Origin: Nonomuraea corallina
GTDB lineage: Bacteria > Actinomycetota > Actinomycetes > Streptosporangiales > Streptosporangiaceae
Assembly (NCBI RefSeq): GCF_027620315.1
Contig: NZ_JAPNNL010000016.1
Location: forward strand, 1 to 64,000
Direction of reading: 5' to 3'
Length of the DNA: 64,000 nt
Shown: in pieces, positions 55,632 through 64,000 of the stretch
How the letters are laid out: every line of letters begins with the position of its first letter
How positions within the stretch are numbered: the first letter of the stretch is position 1
Notes under the pieces: model-generated
What the model was told of the DNA's origin: nothing
Database searches by the model: none
Seen by the model: only the letters and a program-made list of their open reading frames with translations
Made by a program: the position numbers and the translations under genes

Positions 55632-57107
55632 TCAAGAGACGATCCACACCCAGAAAGGGTCTCCGGGAATGATTCGGTATTTGGTGTAGAACCTGCCGAG
55701 AGTGCCTCCATGTCTGCTGTTGTGTTTCTGAGAGAGCGCCCTCACCGAGTAATTTCCTGCCGCCTCCTTCGCACCCTGCTTAGCGGAGGCGAAGGGGTAC
55801 TCGTCGCACTGAGCAGTTCTCACCGGCGTAGCCGGCGTATTCGGTGTCTGCTCCGGTGGTGGTGATGCGCGGCTGGGATGCCCACGTCAAGGTGGAGACG
55901 TCCCAGCGTTCCGTCACCTGGTAGGCGGTGATGCCGGATCCGACGAACTCGCCGCAGTCGCTGGACAGGTGGTTCCAGAGGACCAGGTCGGCGTTCTGGA
56001 TCGTTGCTCCCCGGATGGGGTGGTCGTCCGGGAACTCGTCGAAGCGGATGTAGCTGCGCCAGCGGACGGCGCCGTCATTGGACTTGCCGACCAGGATCCG
56101 GTCCAGGCCGCTGTTGGCGTAGCCGTTGGGGTAGTCGGTGTTGTTGACGAAGGTGTCGTTGCCCAGGTCGGGCTCCCACCAGTCGTCGTCGAACGCGGTC
56201 AGCGTGACCGGGTAGGCGACCGCGGGGTCGGCGAGGTAGGCGGGGTCGGGCGTATAGACCAGCGCCGAGGCGCCCTCGTCCAGGGTGACTGTGGCTCGAC
56301 CCACCTTGCCCGCGTCGATGTCGCTGTCGAGGTCGGTCGCGACCGCGTCGAGAAGCAGGGCCGGGGGCAGATCGGCGATCTTCTTGCCTTCGGAGAGCAG
56401 CGCCGGTTGGGCCGTGGTGTCCTTGTCGAGGGCCAGGCTCTTGGGCACTGTCGCAGGGATGCGGAAGCTGACCGGTTCGGTGCTCCGCTCCCTCAGGACG
56501 ATCTCCTGCTTGAAGCCTGTCGCGGTGGCGGTGACGACCAGGTCTATCCCGTTGCCGTAGACCGAGGGGTAGGTGGCGGTGCTGCCCTTGAGGGTGGGCT
56601 TGGGCAGTTCGCCGGGGCTGCCGATGGTGGCCGAGCCCTTGCTGCCCTTGCTCTTCAGTACGAATGCGTCGTCGCCGGCCGACAGGGTCAGATCGCCCTT
56701 GACGGCCTTCGGCTTGATGACACCGTCAGTCTCGACCAACGTGGTGTCGACAGATGTGAAGCCGTCGCCCTTGGCGTTCTTGACCCGGATGGGTTGCAGA
56801 TGCTGTTCCATCCGCACGGTCTTGCCGTCGGGGTTGGCGTAGTAGGTGGCGTTCTCCGAGCGCAGCGACTCGATCTCGACCGGCGGTTGTCCTTCTTCGC
56901 CTGCGCGAGCGCTTTGCTGGTGGGCGTGGCGGGTGTGTTCCGTGGCGTCGTGGAGGTGGGGGCCGGAGTGGTGGTTGGTGGTGGCGTTGGGCCCTGGGCG
57001 ATCGCGGGCGCGCCCATGAGCGAGAGCGGCATGATCAGAGCCGCGACCAGGGCAGCCCGGCGGCGCGTCCGCCTGGATAAGCCGGACGCTGTTCGTGATG
57101 GGTTCAC
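55632..57107 (-). pseudogene. Broken secreted polymorphic toxin with NucA/NucB nuclease tail
   Basis: Three frames make one gene. From GTG 57107 (AAAGGA upstream) a Sec signal peptide (ALVAALIMPLSLMGAPAIAQ) and Thr/Pro-rich linker reach KALAQAKKDN at about 56890. A one-base loss shifts to the frame with PVEIESLRSENATYYANPDG ... TLTAFDDDWWEPDLGNDTFVNNTDYPNG and a DNRLRE-like beta domain. At about 55810 the frame shifts again into CDEYPFASAKQGAKEAAGNY ... YRIIPGDPFWVWI, the C-terminal end of a NucA/NucB-type DNase. The long RHS-type middle and the nuclease catalytic part are missing, so this is an internal deletion derivative. Confidence 0.72.
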
Positions 57108-57359
57108 TCGTTCCTTTCGAACATATGTGGCAAAACAGAATGATCATCACAGATGTCTTGATCGCTGTAAAGATCAGATCTCAGATCCCTTCGGTAACGG
57201 AAAGGGAATTCCGCGAGCGCCGGATCGGTGAAGCCGCATCTTGGCGAATCCCCCATGCTGCGCGGAATCGGCCACACCTGCCTTGCCCACCGCCACGCCC
57301 TCGCGGGCACTGGAAGGCCATGCGGTCGCCGCGTGGTGTTATTGCCGTTTTCTATGGGA

Positions 57360-58847
57360 TCAGGAGGAACGGGGACGCCAGTCGCCGCGGTCGAGGTCGA
57401 GGTTCTCCGGGGTGTGCAGGCGTACCATGATCGTGCCCACGCCCCTCGGCACACGGTGCTGCGTGCCGAGCGACACCACCACCATCACCAGGAACGCGAT
57501 CGGCACCGTCCACGCCGCGGGCTGGGCCAGCAGCGCCCCCAGCATCCCCTCGTACGGGCCGCCGGTGATCGTGACGAGCACCGCCAGGCAGGCCAGCCCG
57601 CCGCCCGCGAACAGCCCGGCCAGCGCGCCCGTCGTGGACAGCCGCCGCCACCAGATGCCGAGCACCAGCAGCGGGCAGAACGACGAGGCGGCCACCGCGA
57701 ACGCCAATCCGACCACGTCGGCCACCGGCAGCGCCCGCGCCCACAGGGCCAGGGCGAGCGGCACCGCGACCGCCATCAGGGTGGCGATCCGGAACGAGCG
57801 GACCCCGCCCTTGAGCAGGTCCTGGGCGATCACCCCGGCGACGGAGACGGTCAGCCCGGAGGAGGTGGACAGGAACGCGGCGAACGCCCCAGCGGTGACC
57901 AGCGCCGTCAGCAGGTCGCCGAGCGTGCCGCCGATCATCAGGGAGGGCAGGGTCAGCACCACGGTGTCCGTGCGGACCAGGCCGGGGGTGTAGAGCCGGC
58001 CGAGCCAGCCGTACAGGGCGGGCAGCAGGTAGAAGGCGCCGAGCAGCGACAGCACGACGAGCGTGGTGCGGCGGGCGGCCCGCCCGTCGGGGTTGGTGTA
58101 GAAGCGGACCAGCACGTGCGGCAGCCCCATCGTGCCCAGGAAGGTGGCCAGGATCAGCGAGTACGTCGAGTAGACCTCGTACTCCCTGGACCCGCCCAGC
58201 GGGGTGAGCCAGACCGCGGTGTCCTCCGGGCTCAGCGAGGGCGCCCCGTCGGCCTTCCAGGCCAGCAGCAGGAACACCACCGGCACGGCCAGCGCGGTCA
58301 GCTTCAGCCAGTACTGGAACGCCTGCACGAACGTGATGGAGCGCATGCCGCCCGACAGCACGTTGAGCACCACCACGCCGGCGACGAGCAGCCCGCCCGC
58401 CCACACCGGGGCCCCGGTGATGGTCCGCAGCACCAGGCCGGCGCTCTGGAACTGCGGCATCAGGTACAGCCAGCCGATGAGCACGACGAGCACGCTGGCG
58501 GTCCGGCGCACCACCATGGACTCCAGCCGGGCCTCGGCGAAGTCCGGCAGCGTGTACGCGCCGGAACGGCGCAGCGGCGCCGACACCAGGACCAGCAGCA
58601 CCAGGTAGCCGCCGGTCCAGCCGACCGGCAGCCAGAGCATGTCGACCCCGTACGACAGGATGAGCCCGGCGACGCCCAGGAACGAGGCGGCCGACAGGTA
58701 CTCGCCGCCGATCGCGGAGGCGTTCCACAGCGGGCTGACGGTGCGGGAGGCGACGTAGAAGTCGGAGGTCGTGCGGGAGACGCGGATGCCGAACGCGCCG
58801 ATGAGCACGGTCGCCACCACGACGATGACGACGGCGGCCAGGCTCAT
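57360..58847 (-). CDS. Sodium:solute symporter (second SSS paralogue)
   Basis: 495 aa from ATG 58847. SSS fold with about 13 helices: AAVVIVVVATVLIGAFGIRV, ASAIGGEYLSAASFLGVAGLILS, LILATFLGTMGLPHVLVRFYTNP and TALVTAGAFAAFLSTSSGLTVSVAGVIAQDLL. It is related to, but distinct from, the symporter at 51322 and likewise resembles monocarboxylate/acetate permeases. It overlaps an upstream small membrane-protein gene (ATGA). A LytS/LytR-type two-component pair lies just upstream on the same strand, the usual layout for a regulated carboxylate uptake system. Confidence 0.86.
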   Translation of the reverse strand: MSLAAVVIVVVATVLIGAFGIRVSRTTSDFYVASRTVSPLWNASAIGGEYLSAASFLGVAGLILSYGVDMLWLPVGWTGGYLVLLVLVSAPLRRSGAYTLPDFAEARLESMVVRRTASVLVVLIGWLYLMPQFQSAGLVLRTITGAPVWAGGLLVAGVVVLNVLSGGMRSITFVQAFQYWLKLTALAVPVVFLLLAWKADGAPSLSPEDTAVWLTPLGGSREYEVYSTYSLILATFLGTMGLPHVLVRFYTNPDGRAARRTTLVVLSLLGAFYLLPALYGWLGRLYTPGLVRTDTVVLTLPSLMIGGTLGDLLTALVTAGAFAAFLSTSSGLTVSVAGVIAQDLLKGGVRSFRIATLMAVAVPLALALWARALPVADVVGLAFAVAASSFCPLLVLGIWWRRLSTTGALAGLFAGGGLACLAVLVTITGGPYEGMLGALLAQPAAWTVPIAFLVMVVVSLGTQHRVPRGVGTIMVRLHTPENLDLDRGDWRPRSS

Positions 58848-59224
58848 GAACGGTCGACCAGGTCGGCGAAGTGGCGTTCGTTCCGCTCGGCCTGGCGCAC
58901 GTAGAGCCAGGCCCCGAGGACGAAGCCCGGGTAGATCAGGCCCGCCAGCACCGCCCACGGCAGGGGCACGCCGAGCAGGTGCACCTCGGCCAGGTCGGGG
59001 ATGAGCAGGAACAGCAGCGGCAGCCCGCAGACCACGCAGGCCAGCACGGTGCACACGAACATGGCCAGCCGGAACTGGGTCCGCAGCAGGGAGCGCATGT
59101 AGACCTCGCCCAGATCCGTCTGCTCGTCGATCTCCCGGGTCGCCGGGTAGCGGGGCCGGCGCGCGGCGGCGGTGCGCGGGCTGGTCACCGCGACCCGGCG
59201 GCCGGGACGGGGTTCAGGACTCAC
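58844..59224 (-). CDS. Small membrane protein, DUF485-like symporter partner
   Basis: 126 aa from GTG 59224 with AGGAGAC upstream. A basic/proline-rich N-terminal tail is followed by YMRSLLRTQFRLAMFVCTVLACVVCGLPLLFLL and VPLPWAVLAGLIYPGFVLGAWLYVRQAERNE: two membrane helices in the DUF485 arrangement, though more divergent than the protein at 52938. It is coupled to the symporter by a 4-bp overlap. Confidence 0.75.
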   Translation of the reverse strand: MSPEPRPGRRVAVTSPRTAAARRPRYPATREIDEQTDLGEVYMRSLLRTQFRLAMFVCTVLACVVCGLPLLFLLIPDLAEVHLLGVPLPWAVLAGLIYPGFVLGAWLYVRQAERNERHFADLVDRS

Positions 59225-59278
59225 TGAGGTCTCCTGGGGGGCAGTGGCTCACTAGGATCTCCCCATCCGCCGCCCGGC

Positions 59279-60028
59279 TCATTCGGGCCGGTTGCGCCTG
59301 GCGCGGCGGACGAGCAGGTCGCGCAGCTCCCGGGTGTGGCGGCGGCTGACGGGGATCTCGGTGTCACCGACCCGGACGGTACACCTGCCGGAGTCGATGT
59401 GCAGCTCCACGATGTGCTTGACCGCCACCAGGTGGCTGCGGTGCACGCGGACGAACCCGGCCGCGGCCCACCGCTCCTCCAGCGTGGCCAGCGGGATGCG
59501 CACCAGGTGGCTGCCGGTGGCGGTGTGCAGGCGGGCGTAGTCGCCGTGCGCCTCCACGTAGATGACGTCGGCGCTGGACACGAACCGGGTGACGCCGCCC
59601 AGCTCGACCGGGATCGTGTCGGTCTCGCCGCCGTCCACGGGCACGTCGGCCGAGACCGCCACTCTGCGGATCGCCTCGGCCAGCCGTTCCGGGCGTACGG
59701 GTTTGAGCAGGTAGTCCTCGGCCTTGATCTCGAAGGCGTCGACGGCGTGCTCCTCGTACGCGGTCACGAACACCACCCGGGGCGGGTTGGCGAACTGGGA
59801 CAGCAGCCTGCCCAGCACCACCCCGTCGAGGCCGCGCATCCTGATGTCGAGGAACACCGCGTCGATCGGCCGGCCTTCGGCGATGGCCCGGTCCAGCAGG
59901 CGCAGCGCCGCCGCGCCATCGCGCGCGGTGGCCACCTCGCCGATCCGCGGGTCGGCGCGGAGCAGGTAGGAGAGATCTTCCAGGGCCGGAAGCTCGTCGT
60001 CCACCGCGAGGACCCGAAGTAGTGCCAT
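59279..60028 (-). CDS. LytTR-family response regulator
   Basis: 249 aa from ATG 60028. The receiver domain has LAVDDELPALEDL (acidic pair), AVFLDIRMRGLDG (phospho-acceptor Asp), VVFVTAYEEHAVDAFEIKAEDYLLKPV. The LytTR DNA-binding domain is VIYVEAHGDYARLHTATGSHLVRIPLATLEERW ... FVRVHRSHLVAVKHI. It is transcribed just after the sensor kinase gene and before the symporter pair, which it presumably controls. Confidence 0.92.
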   Translation of the reverse strand: MALLRVLAVDDELPALEDLSYLLRADPRIGEVATARDGAAALRLLDRAIAEGRPIDAVFLDIRMRGLDGVVLGRLLSQFANPPRVVFVTAYEEHAVDAFEIKAEDYLLKPVRPERLAEAIRRVAVSADVPVDGGETDTIPVELGGVTRFVSSADVIYVEAHGDYARLHTATGSHLVRIPLATLEERWAAAGFVRVHRSHLVAVKHIVELHIDSGRCTVRVGDTEIPVSRRHTRELRDLLVRRARRNRPE

Positions 60029-60061
60029 GTACAGTGATAAAACCGACAACAAAGATCCAGG

Positions 60062-61240
60062 TCAACGGGCCGAGACGCCTGGGTGATACTTCGGCAACCT
60101 GACGTTGACCTTCGTGCCCGCGCCGCGGCCCGTCTCGACGACGAGCCCGTACTCGTCCCCGTACACCTGGCGCAGCCGCTCGTCCACGTTGGCCAGCCCG
60201 ACGCCGCCCGCGGGAGCGATCTCACCTGCGAGGATGCGCCGCAGCTTGTCGGGGTCCATGCCCAGCCCGTCGTCCTCGACGCTGATCCGGCACTCGGCGC
60301 CGGCGTCCTCGGCCGTGATCGCGATGCGGCCCACGCCGTCCTTGCTCTCCAGGCCGTGCCTGACCGCGTTCTCCACGAGCGGCTGCAGGCACAGGAACGG
60401 CACCGCGACCGGCAGCACCTCCGGCGCGATGCGCAGCGTCACCTGGAGCTGGTCGCCGAAGCGGGCGCGCTCCAGGATCAGGTAGCGGTCGATGGAGCGC
60501 AGCTCCTCGGCGAGCGTGGTGAACTCGCCGTGCCGGCGGAAGGAGTAGCGGGTGAAGTCGGCGAACTCCAGCAGCAGCTCCCTGGCCCGCTCCGGGTCGG
60601 TGCGGACGAACGAGGCGATCGTGGTGAGCGAGTTGTAGATGAAGTGCGGGGAGATCTGCGCGCGCAGCGCCCGCACCTCGGCCTCCATCAGCAGCGTGCG
60701 CGAGCGGTCCAGCTCGGCCAGCTCCAGCTGCGAGTCCACCCAGCCGGCCACCTCCTGGGCCGCGCGGACCAGACCGGCGGAGGCGTGCTGGCCGTAGGCG
60801 GCGAGCGTGCCGACCACCCGGTCGTCGGTGGTCAGCGGCACCACCACGGCCTGCCTGATCGGGCATTCGAGCAGGTCGCAGGAGATGCCGAGCACCTGCG
60901 TGCGGCCGTCCTTGAGCGTCGCCCTGGCGTGCTCGAACGCCTCGTCCGCGTGGTGCTCGCCGTCGCCGTCGTAGACCAGCAGCCGCTCGCCGTCGGTGAT
61001 GGCCAGCGCCGGGGAGCCGAGCAGCCGGCGCAGGTGCCGCGAGGCGCGCTCGGCGCCGTCGGCGGTCAGCCCGGCGCGCAGCGGCGGCCCCGCGAGCGAG
61101 GCGGTGTGCAGCGTCTCGAACGTGGCGCGCTCGGCGGGGCTGGTGCCCAGCTCGCGCCGCCCGCGCAGGACCCGCCAGAGCACGATCGCGGGCACGGCGA
61201 CGATCGCCGCCACCACCGCGATGCCCACCAGGAGCTCCAC
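60062..61240 (-). CDS. LytS-type sensor histidine kinase
   Basis: 392 aa. One N-terminal membrane helix (ELLVGIAVVAAIVAVPAIVLW) is followed by a GAF-like sensory region (about 60-190: LAITDGERLLVYDGDGEHHAD; CPIRQAVVVPLTTDDRVVGTL) that contains CDLLECP, a possible redox or ligand site. The His_kinase domain is ALRAQISPHFIYNSLTTIASFVRTDP (phospho-acceptor His), and the HATPase has PFLCLQPLVENAVRHGLES and VGLANVDERLRQVYGDEYG. It pairs with the LytTR regulator 33 bp downstream; the symporter substrate may be the cue. Confidence 0.92.
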   Translation of the reverse strand: MELLVGIAVVAAIVAVPAIVLWRVLRGRRELGTSPAERATFETLHTASLAGPPLRAGLTADGAERASRHLRRLLGSPALAITDGERLLVYDGDGEHHADEAFEHARATLKDGRTQVLGISCDLLECPIRQAVVVPLTTDDRVVGTLAAYGQHASAGLVRAAQEVAGWVDSQLELAELDRSRTLLMEAEVRALRAQISPHFIYNSLTTIASFVRTDPERARELLLEFADFTRYSFRRHGEFTTLAEELRSIDRYLILERARFGDQLQVTLRIAPEVLPVAVPFLCLQPLVENAVRHGLESKDGVGRIAITAEDAGAECRISVEDDGLGMDPDKLRRILAGEIAPAGGVGLANVDERLRQVYGDEYGLVVETGRGAGTKVNVRLPKYHPGVSAR

Positions 61241-61243
61241 GGC

Positions 61244-61657
61244 TCAGCCCGCGGCGAGCGCGCCGGTGACGCGGCCGGCGTAGTCCCGCGCCTCCTCGGG
61301 GGAGTCGTACCTGGTGCGCGGCCAGAAGAAGCCGCGCAGGCCGTCCTTGGGGTTGCGCGGGACCACGTGCACGTGCAGGTGGGGGACGCTCTGGCTGACG
61401 CGGTTGTTCATCGCCACGAAGGTGCCGCCCGCGCCGAGGCCCTGCTCGACCGCGCGGGCCATGGCCCGCACCCGGTCGAAGAACGGGCCGACGTCGGCGA
61501 GGTCGGTCAGCGTCTCGACGTGCGTCCTCGGCACCACCAGGACGTGGCCCTTGAAGACCGGGCGGGAGTCGAGGAACGAGACGGCCACCTCGTCCTCGTG
61601 CACCAGGGTGGCGGACCGCTCCCCGGCGATGATCTCGCAGAACAGGTCGGTGCTCAC
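61244..61657 (-). CDS. HIT-family nucleotide hydrolase/transferase
   Basis: 137 aa. The histidine triad is HLHVHVVP, preceded by SVP; the N-terminal FCEIIAGERSATLVHEDEVAVSFLD and GHVLVVPRTHVETLTDL are typical of Hint/HinT-like purine nucleotide phosphoramidases. It lies 3 bp upstream of the kinase gene on the same strand and could be co-transcribed, but a functional link is not evident. Confidence 0.92.
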   Translation of the reverse strand: MSTDLFCEIIAGERSATLVHEDEVAVSFLDSRPVFKGHVLVVPRTHVETLTDLADVGPFFDRVRAMARAVEQGLGAGGTFVAMNNRVSQSVPHLHVHVVPRNPKDGLRGFFWPRTRYDSPEEARDYAGRVTGALAAG

Positions 61658-61703
61658 CGGCGCACCCTACTCCACGTCACCGCCGGGGTCGTCTCCCGGC
61701 CGG

Positions 61704-62639
61704 TCAGCCGGGCAGCGAATCGGGCTTCGGCGGGTCCCTCGGGTCCGCGTACGGCTCCCGCTCGACGGGCTCGCCCGCGGCCACCCGGCGCTCCCGGATC
61801 AGCTCGGCGTCCAGCTCGGCGCCGAACAGCAGCGCCATGTTCGACAGCCACAGCCAGACCAGGAAGACCACGACCGTCGCCAGCGTCCCGTACGTCTTGT
61901 TGTAGGAGCCGAAGTTCGCCACGTACACGGCGAAGCCGGTCGAGACGATCAGCCACAGGACGACCGCCAGCAGCCCGCCGGGCGTCAGCCAGTGCACCCC
62001 GGGCTGCCGCACGTTCGGCGCCGCCCAGTACAGCACCAGGATCAGGCCCACCGCGATCACCGCCAGCACGGGCCATTTGGCCACGTTCCAGACGGTCACC
62101 GTGGTGTCGCCCAGGCCGAGCGCCTCCCCCGCGACGCGGGAGAGGTCACCGGTCAGGGTGACCGCGACCGCCGCGGCGGCCATGAGGAGCATCAGCATGA
62201 CCGTGAGCCCGACCCGCAGCGGGGTGAGCTTGTAGAACGGGCGGCCTTCGTCGATGTCGTAGATCTGGTTGCACGCCCGGATGAAGGCCGCGATGTATCC
62301 GGACGACGACCACAGCGCGACCACCAGGCCGACGATCGCGGCCAGGCCCGGCCGGTTGGCCTCCTGGACGCCCCGCAGGCCCTGGGTCAGCAGGTCCTGA
62401 ACCTCGGCGGGGGCCAGCGTGACCACGCTCCCGAAGAGCGTGCTCGCGTGCTGCTGGCCGAAGAAGCCGAGCAGCGACACGAGCACGATCAACGCCGGGA
62501 AGATGGACAGCACCGCGTAGTAGGTGAGCGAGGCGGCCAGATCCTGGACGCGGTCGTTCTTGAACTCCACGGCGGTGCGCTTGACCACCCGCCACCAGGA
62601 CCTGCCCGTCAGGTCGGTGGGGTACCGGGGGATCTTCAC
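61704..62639 (-). CDS. YihY/BrkB family inner membrane protein
   Basis: 311 aa with six membrane helices. DLAASLTYYAVLSIFPALIVLVSLLGFF is the family hallmark, followed by SSSGYIAAFIRACNQIYDIDEGRPFYKLTPLRVGL, LLAVVLWLIVSTGFAVYVANFGSYNKTYGTLATVVVFLVWLWLSNMALLFGAELDAEL. The family is often mislabelled ribonuclease BN; a transport or efflux role is assumed. It follows the LEA-like gene by 1 bp, suggesting one transcript from 63896. Confidence 0.93.
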   Translation of the reverse strand: MKIPRYPTDLTGRSWWRVVKRTAVEFKNDRVQDLAASLTYYAVLSIFPALIVLVSLLGFFGQQHASTLFGSVVTLAPAEVQDLLTQGLRGVQEANRPGLAAIVGLVVALWSSSGYIAAFIRACNQIYDIDEGRPFYKLTPLRVGLTVMLMLLMAAAAVAVTLTGDLSRVAGEALGLGDTTVTVWNVAKWPVLAVIAVGLILVLYWAAPNVRQPGVHWLTPGGLLAVVLWLIVSTGFAVYVANFGSYNKTYGTLATVVVFLVWLWLSNMALLFGAELDAELIRERRVAAGEPVEREPYADPRDPPKPDSLPG

Positions 62640-62640
62640 G

Positions 62641-63519
62641 TCAGGCCCGGCGGCGCCACTTCGTCACCCAGGAGGACTCCTGGCGGCGCTTCCTGGACCG
62701 GCGCACGAGCACGGCGATGACGGCGCCGGCCGCCGCGACGATCAGCGCCGGCCGCATGGCGCCCTGCCGCGGCGCGGCCTCGTAGGCCTTGGCCCTGAGC
62801 TCGGTGGCCGTGCCGGACATCTCGGCCGCCTTCGCCTTCGCCGTGCCGGACACCTCGGCCGCCTTCGCCTTCGCCGTCTCCGTCACCTCGACCGCCTTGG
62901 CCTTCGCCGTCTCGGTCACCTCGGCCGCCTTCGCCTTGGCGGTGCCCGTCATCTCGCTCGCCTTCGACCTGGCCGTGTCCGTCATCTCGCTCGCTTTCAC
63001 CTTGGCCGTGTCCGTCATCTCGACCGCTCTGGTCTTCGCCGTGGCCGCCACGGCGCCCGCCCGTTCCCTGGCCGCCTCGGCCGCCTCCGCCGCGCGGCTC
63101 TTGACGTCCGCCTTGTGGGCCAGCGCGCTCACGGTGTCACCGAGCTCGCGCCGGGTATCCTCGATGCTCGCCCGGACTCGTTCCTCCTCGTCGTCGCCCG
63201 AGCCCGGCTCACGCCCGTGCCGGGACCGGCCCGTACCGGACGCGGCGGTGGCGGCCGAGGACCCGCCGCGCAGCGACTCCTCCTCCACGGCCCGTGACCG
63301 GACCGCGTCCGTGCGGTCGTCGGGCTCCGGCGCCTCGGGGATGAACGTCTCGTGCGCCTCCCGGCGGGCCTCCGCCTCGTGCGCGTTCTCCGCCGCGCCC
63401 GGACGGGTGGGCGGCACGTTGATGGACTCGGGGTCCGTCGGGGTGCCCACCGTCGCCCTGCGGGACCCCACCTCGCCCGCGTGCTGGTCGTCGGAATATC
63501 CGGGGTTCGTCTCACTCAT
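62641..63519 (-). CDS. DUF3618-like protein with LEA-like 11-residue repeats
   Basis: 292 aa from ATG 63519 with GGAGGGAG upstream. A disordered charged N terminus (about 1-120) is followed by the DUF3618-type helix RVRASIEDTRRELGDTVSALAHKADVKSRA. About eight 11-mers of consensus T-A-K-x-K-A-x-E-h-T-x follow (for example TAKAKAAEVTE, TAKAKAVEVTE). The C-terminal hydrophobic helix MRPALIVAAAGAVIAVLVRRSRKRR is a tail anchor. The 11-mers recall group 3 LEA/apolipoprotein-like amphipathic helices, suggesting membrane or desiccation protection. It overlaps the holin-X gene by 4 bp. Confidence 0.82.
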   Translation of the reverse strand: MSETNPGYSDDQHAGEVGSRRATVGTPTDPESINVPPTRPGAAENAHEAEARREAHETFIPEAPEPDDRTDAVRSRAVEEESLRGGSSAATAASGTGRSRHGREPGSGDDEEERVRASIEDTRRELGDTVSALAHKADVKSRAAEAAEAARERAGAVAATAKTRAVEMTDTAKVKASEMTDTARSKASEMTGTAKAKAAEVTETAKAKAVEVTETAKAKAAEVSGTAKAKAAEMSGTATELRAKAYEAAPRQGAMRPALIVAAAGAVIAVLVRRSRKRRQESSWVTKWRRRA

Positions 63520-63896
63520 CGGTGCGCTCCCTCCTTGACCGCGTGGATGTCGGCCTTCACGCTCGCGATCGTCTGCTCGGGGACGGGCGGCGTGGCCTTC
63601 TGGACCTGCTTCTTGCCGGCCAGGCCCAGCACCGCCGCCGTGACGAGCAGCACCACGGCCACGATCGCGGCCGCCAGCCACGCCGGCATGACCAGCGCGA
63701 GAAGCAGCACGATGGCGGTCACGAGCACGGCTGCGCCGAAGAGCCCGACGATGCCCGCCACGCCGACCACGCCGGCGCCCATGCCGGCGCGTCTGCCCTT
63801 CCGCGTGATCTCCAGCTTGGCCAGCCGCAACTCGTCCCTGACGAGCCGGGAAACCTGCTCGGAAAGGTCGCTGACTAGTTTCTGGGTGTCGTTCAC
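63516..63896 (-). CDS. Actinobacterial holin-X-like (PF07332-type) membrane protein
   Basis: 126 aa. The N-terminal amphipathic helix VSDLSEQVSRLVRDELRLAKLEITRKGRRAG is followed by two hydrophobic helices (VGVAGIVGLFGAAVLVTAIVLLLALV; WLAAAIVAVVLLVTAAVLGLAG) and a cytosolic tail. This matches the phage-holin-superfamily III/Holin-X group that commonly precedes DUF3618 genes in actinomycetes; it is chromosomal, not a sign of prophage. First gene of the 63896-61704 transcript. The last 100 bp of the window hold no supported gene. Confidence 0.88.
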   Translation of the reverse strand: MNDTQKLVSDLSEQVSRLVRDELRLAKLEITRKGRRAGMGAGVVGVAGIVGLFGAAVLVTAIVLLLALVMPAWLAAAIVAVVLLVTAAVLGLAGKKQVQKATPPVPEQTIASVKADIHAVKEGAHR

Positions 63897-64000
63897 GGCG
63901 TCGCCTCCTCCGTCGAGGAGTGCGCCTACCCACCTGTATCGGCTTCTATCACGCGTACGCGGGCCGGTGATCAGCCACGATCGCCCGCGTCGTCCGCGCA

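Noticed and set aside
56880-56900. Programmed ribosomal frameshift as an explanation for the toxin gene's frame change.
   Set aside because: No slippery heptamer was seen, and a second frame change plus a large internal deletion make decay the simpler reading.
63516-63896. Holin-like protein as evidence of a prophage.
   Set aside because: No other phage genes are nearby, and this family is a common chromosomal partner of DUF3618 genes.
1-64000. tRNA, rRNA, intact transposase or integrase genes.
   Set aside because: I looked for T-loop-like GGTTCGA segments and for transposase motifs but saw none that were convincing; a covariance-model search was not possible.

Overview
The window is 64 kb of very GC-rich DNA with short intergenic gaps, frequent GTG starts, 4-bp ATGA/GTGA stop-start overlaps and several apparently leaderless genes. 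The gene content (SARP regulator, conservon, class III lanthipeptide genes, DUF5997, diterpene genes, WXG100-type proteins) points to a filamentous actinomycete. Streptosporangiaceae, for example a Nonomuraea-like strain, is my inference and not proven by the sequence.

Layout. 1-2.5 kb: 5' end of a SARP regulator divergent from an FAD oxidoreductase, with an 11-bp tandem repeat between them, then a crotonase. 2.6-12 kb: an accessory island. It holds a frameshifted anti-sigma-type ATPase, two intact and one broken copy of an undescribed-looking module (very large soluble protein + DUF3558-like lipoprotein + small WXG100-like helical protein), an 85-bp direct repeat flanking one module, toxin-antitoxin remnants, and an intact VapBC pair. 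12-25 kb: mostly chromosomal housekeeping and metabolic genes (secreted serine hydrolase with PKD domains, AidB-like acyl-CoA dehydrogenase, glutamate-cysteine ligase family enzyme, dehydrogenases).

25-36 kb: a class III (SapB/AmfS type) lanthipeptide cluster. On the minus strand it runs lanKC, lanA, an attenuating hairpin, two ABC half-transporters, then a prolyl oligopeptidase translationally coupled to the transporter and well placed to remove the leader. A DesK-like kinase lies upstream and a NarL-type response regulator lies beyond the peptidase, so the two-component pair appears to be split around the cluster. 36-42 kb: PolX, a sulfite-oxidase-like molybdoenzyme, a wax ester synthase and an aldo/keto reductase. 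42-47.4 kb: a compact diterpenoid cluster (GGPP synthase, divergent P450, class I terpene synthase, class II cyclase with a DADT motif). 47.5-51.3 kb: a complete conservon (cvnABCD).

51-60 kb: two DUF485-like/SSS symporter pairs flanking a PLP enzyme and the wreck of a secreted polymorphic toxin (signal peptide, DNRLRE-like part, NucA/NucB nuclease tail) with a possible immunity gene. The second symporter is followed by a LytS/LytR-type two-component pair. 61-64 kb: HIT protein, YihY/BrkB membrane protein, a protein with LEA-like 11-residue repeats and a holin-X-like membrane protein. I saw no rRNA, tRNA, CRISPR array or intact insertion sequence.
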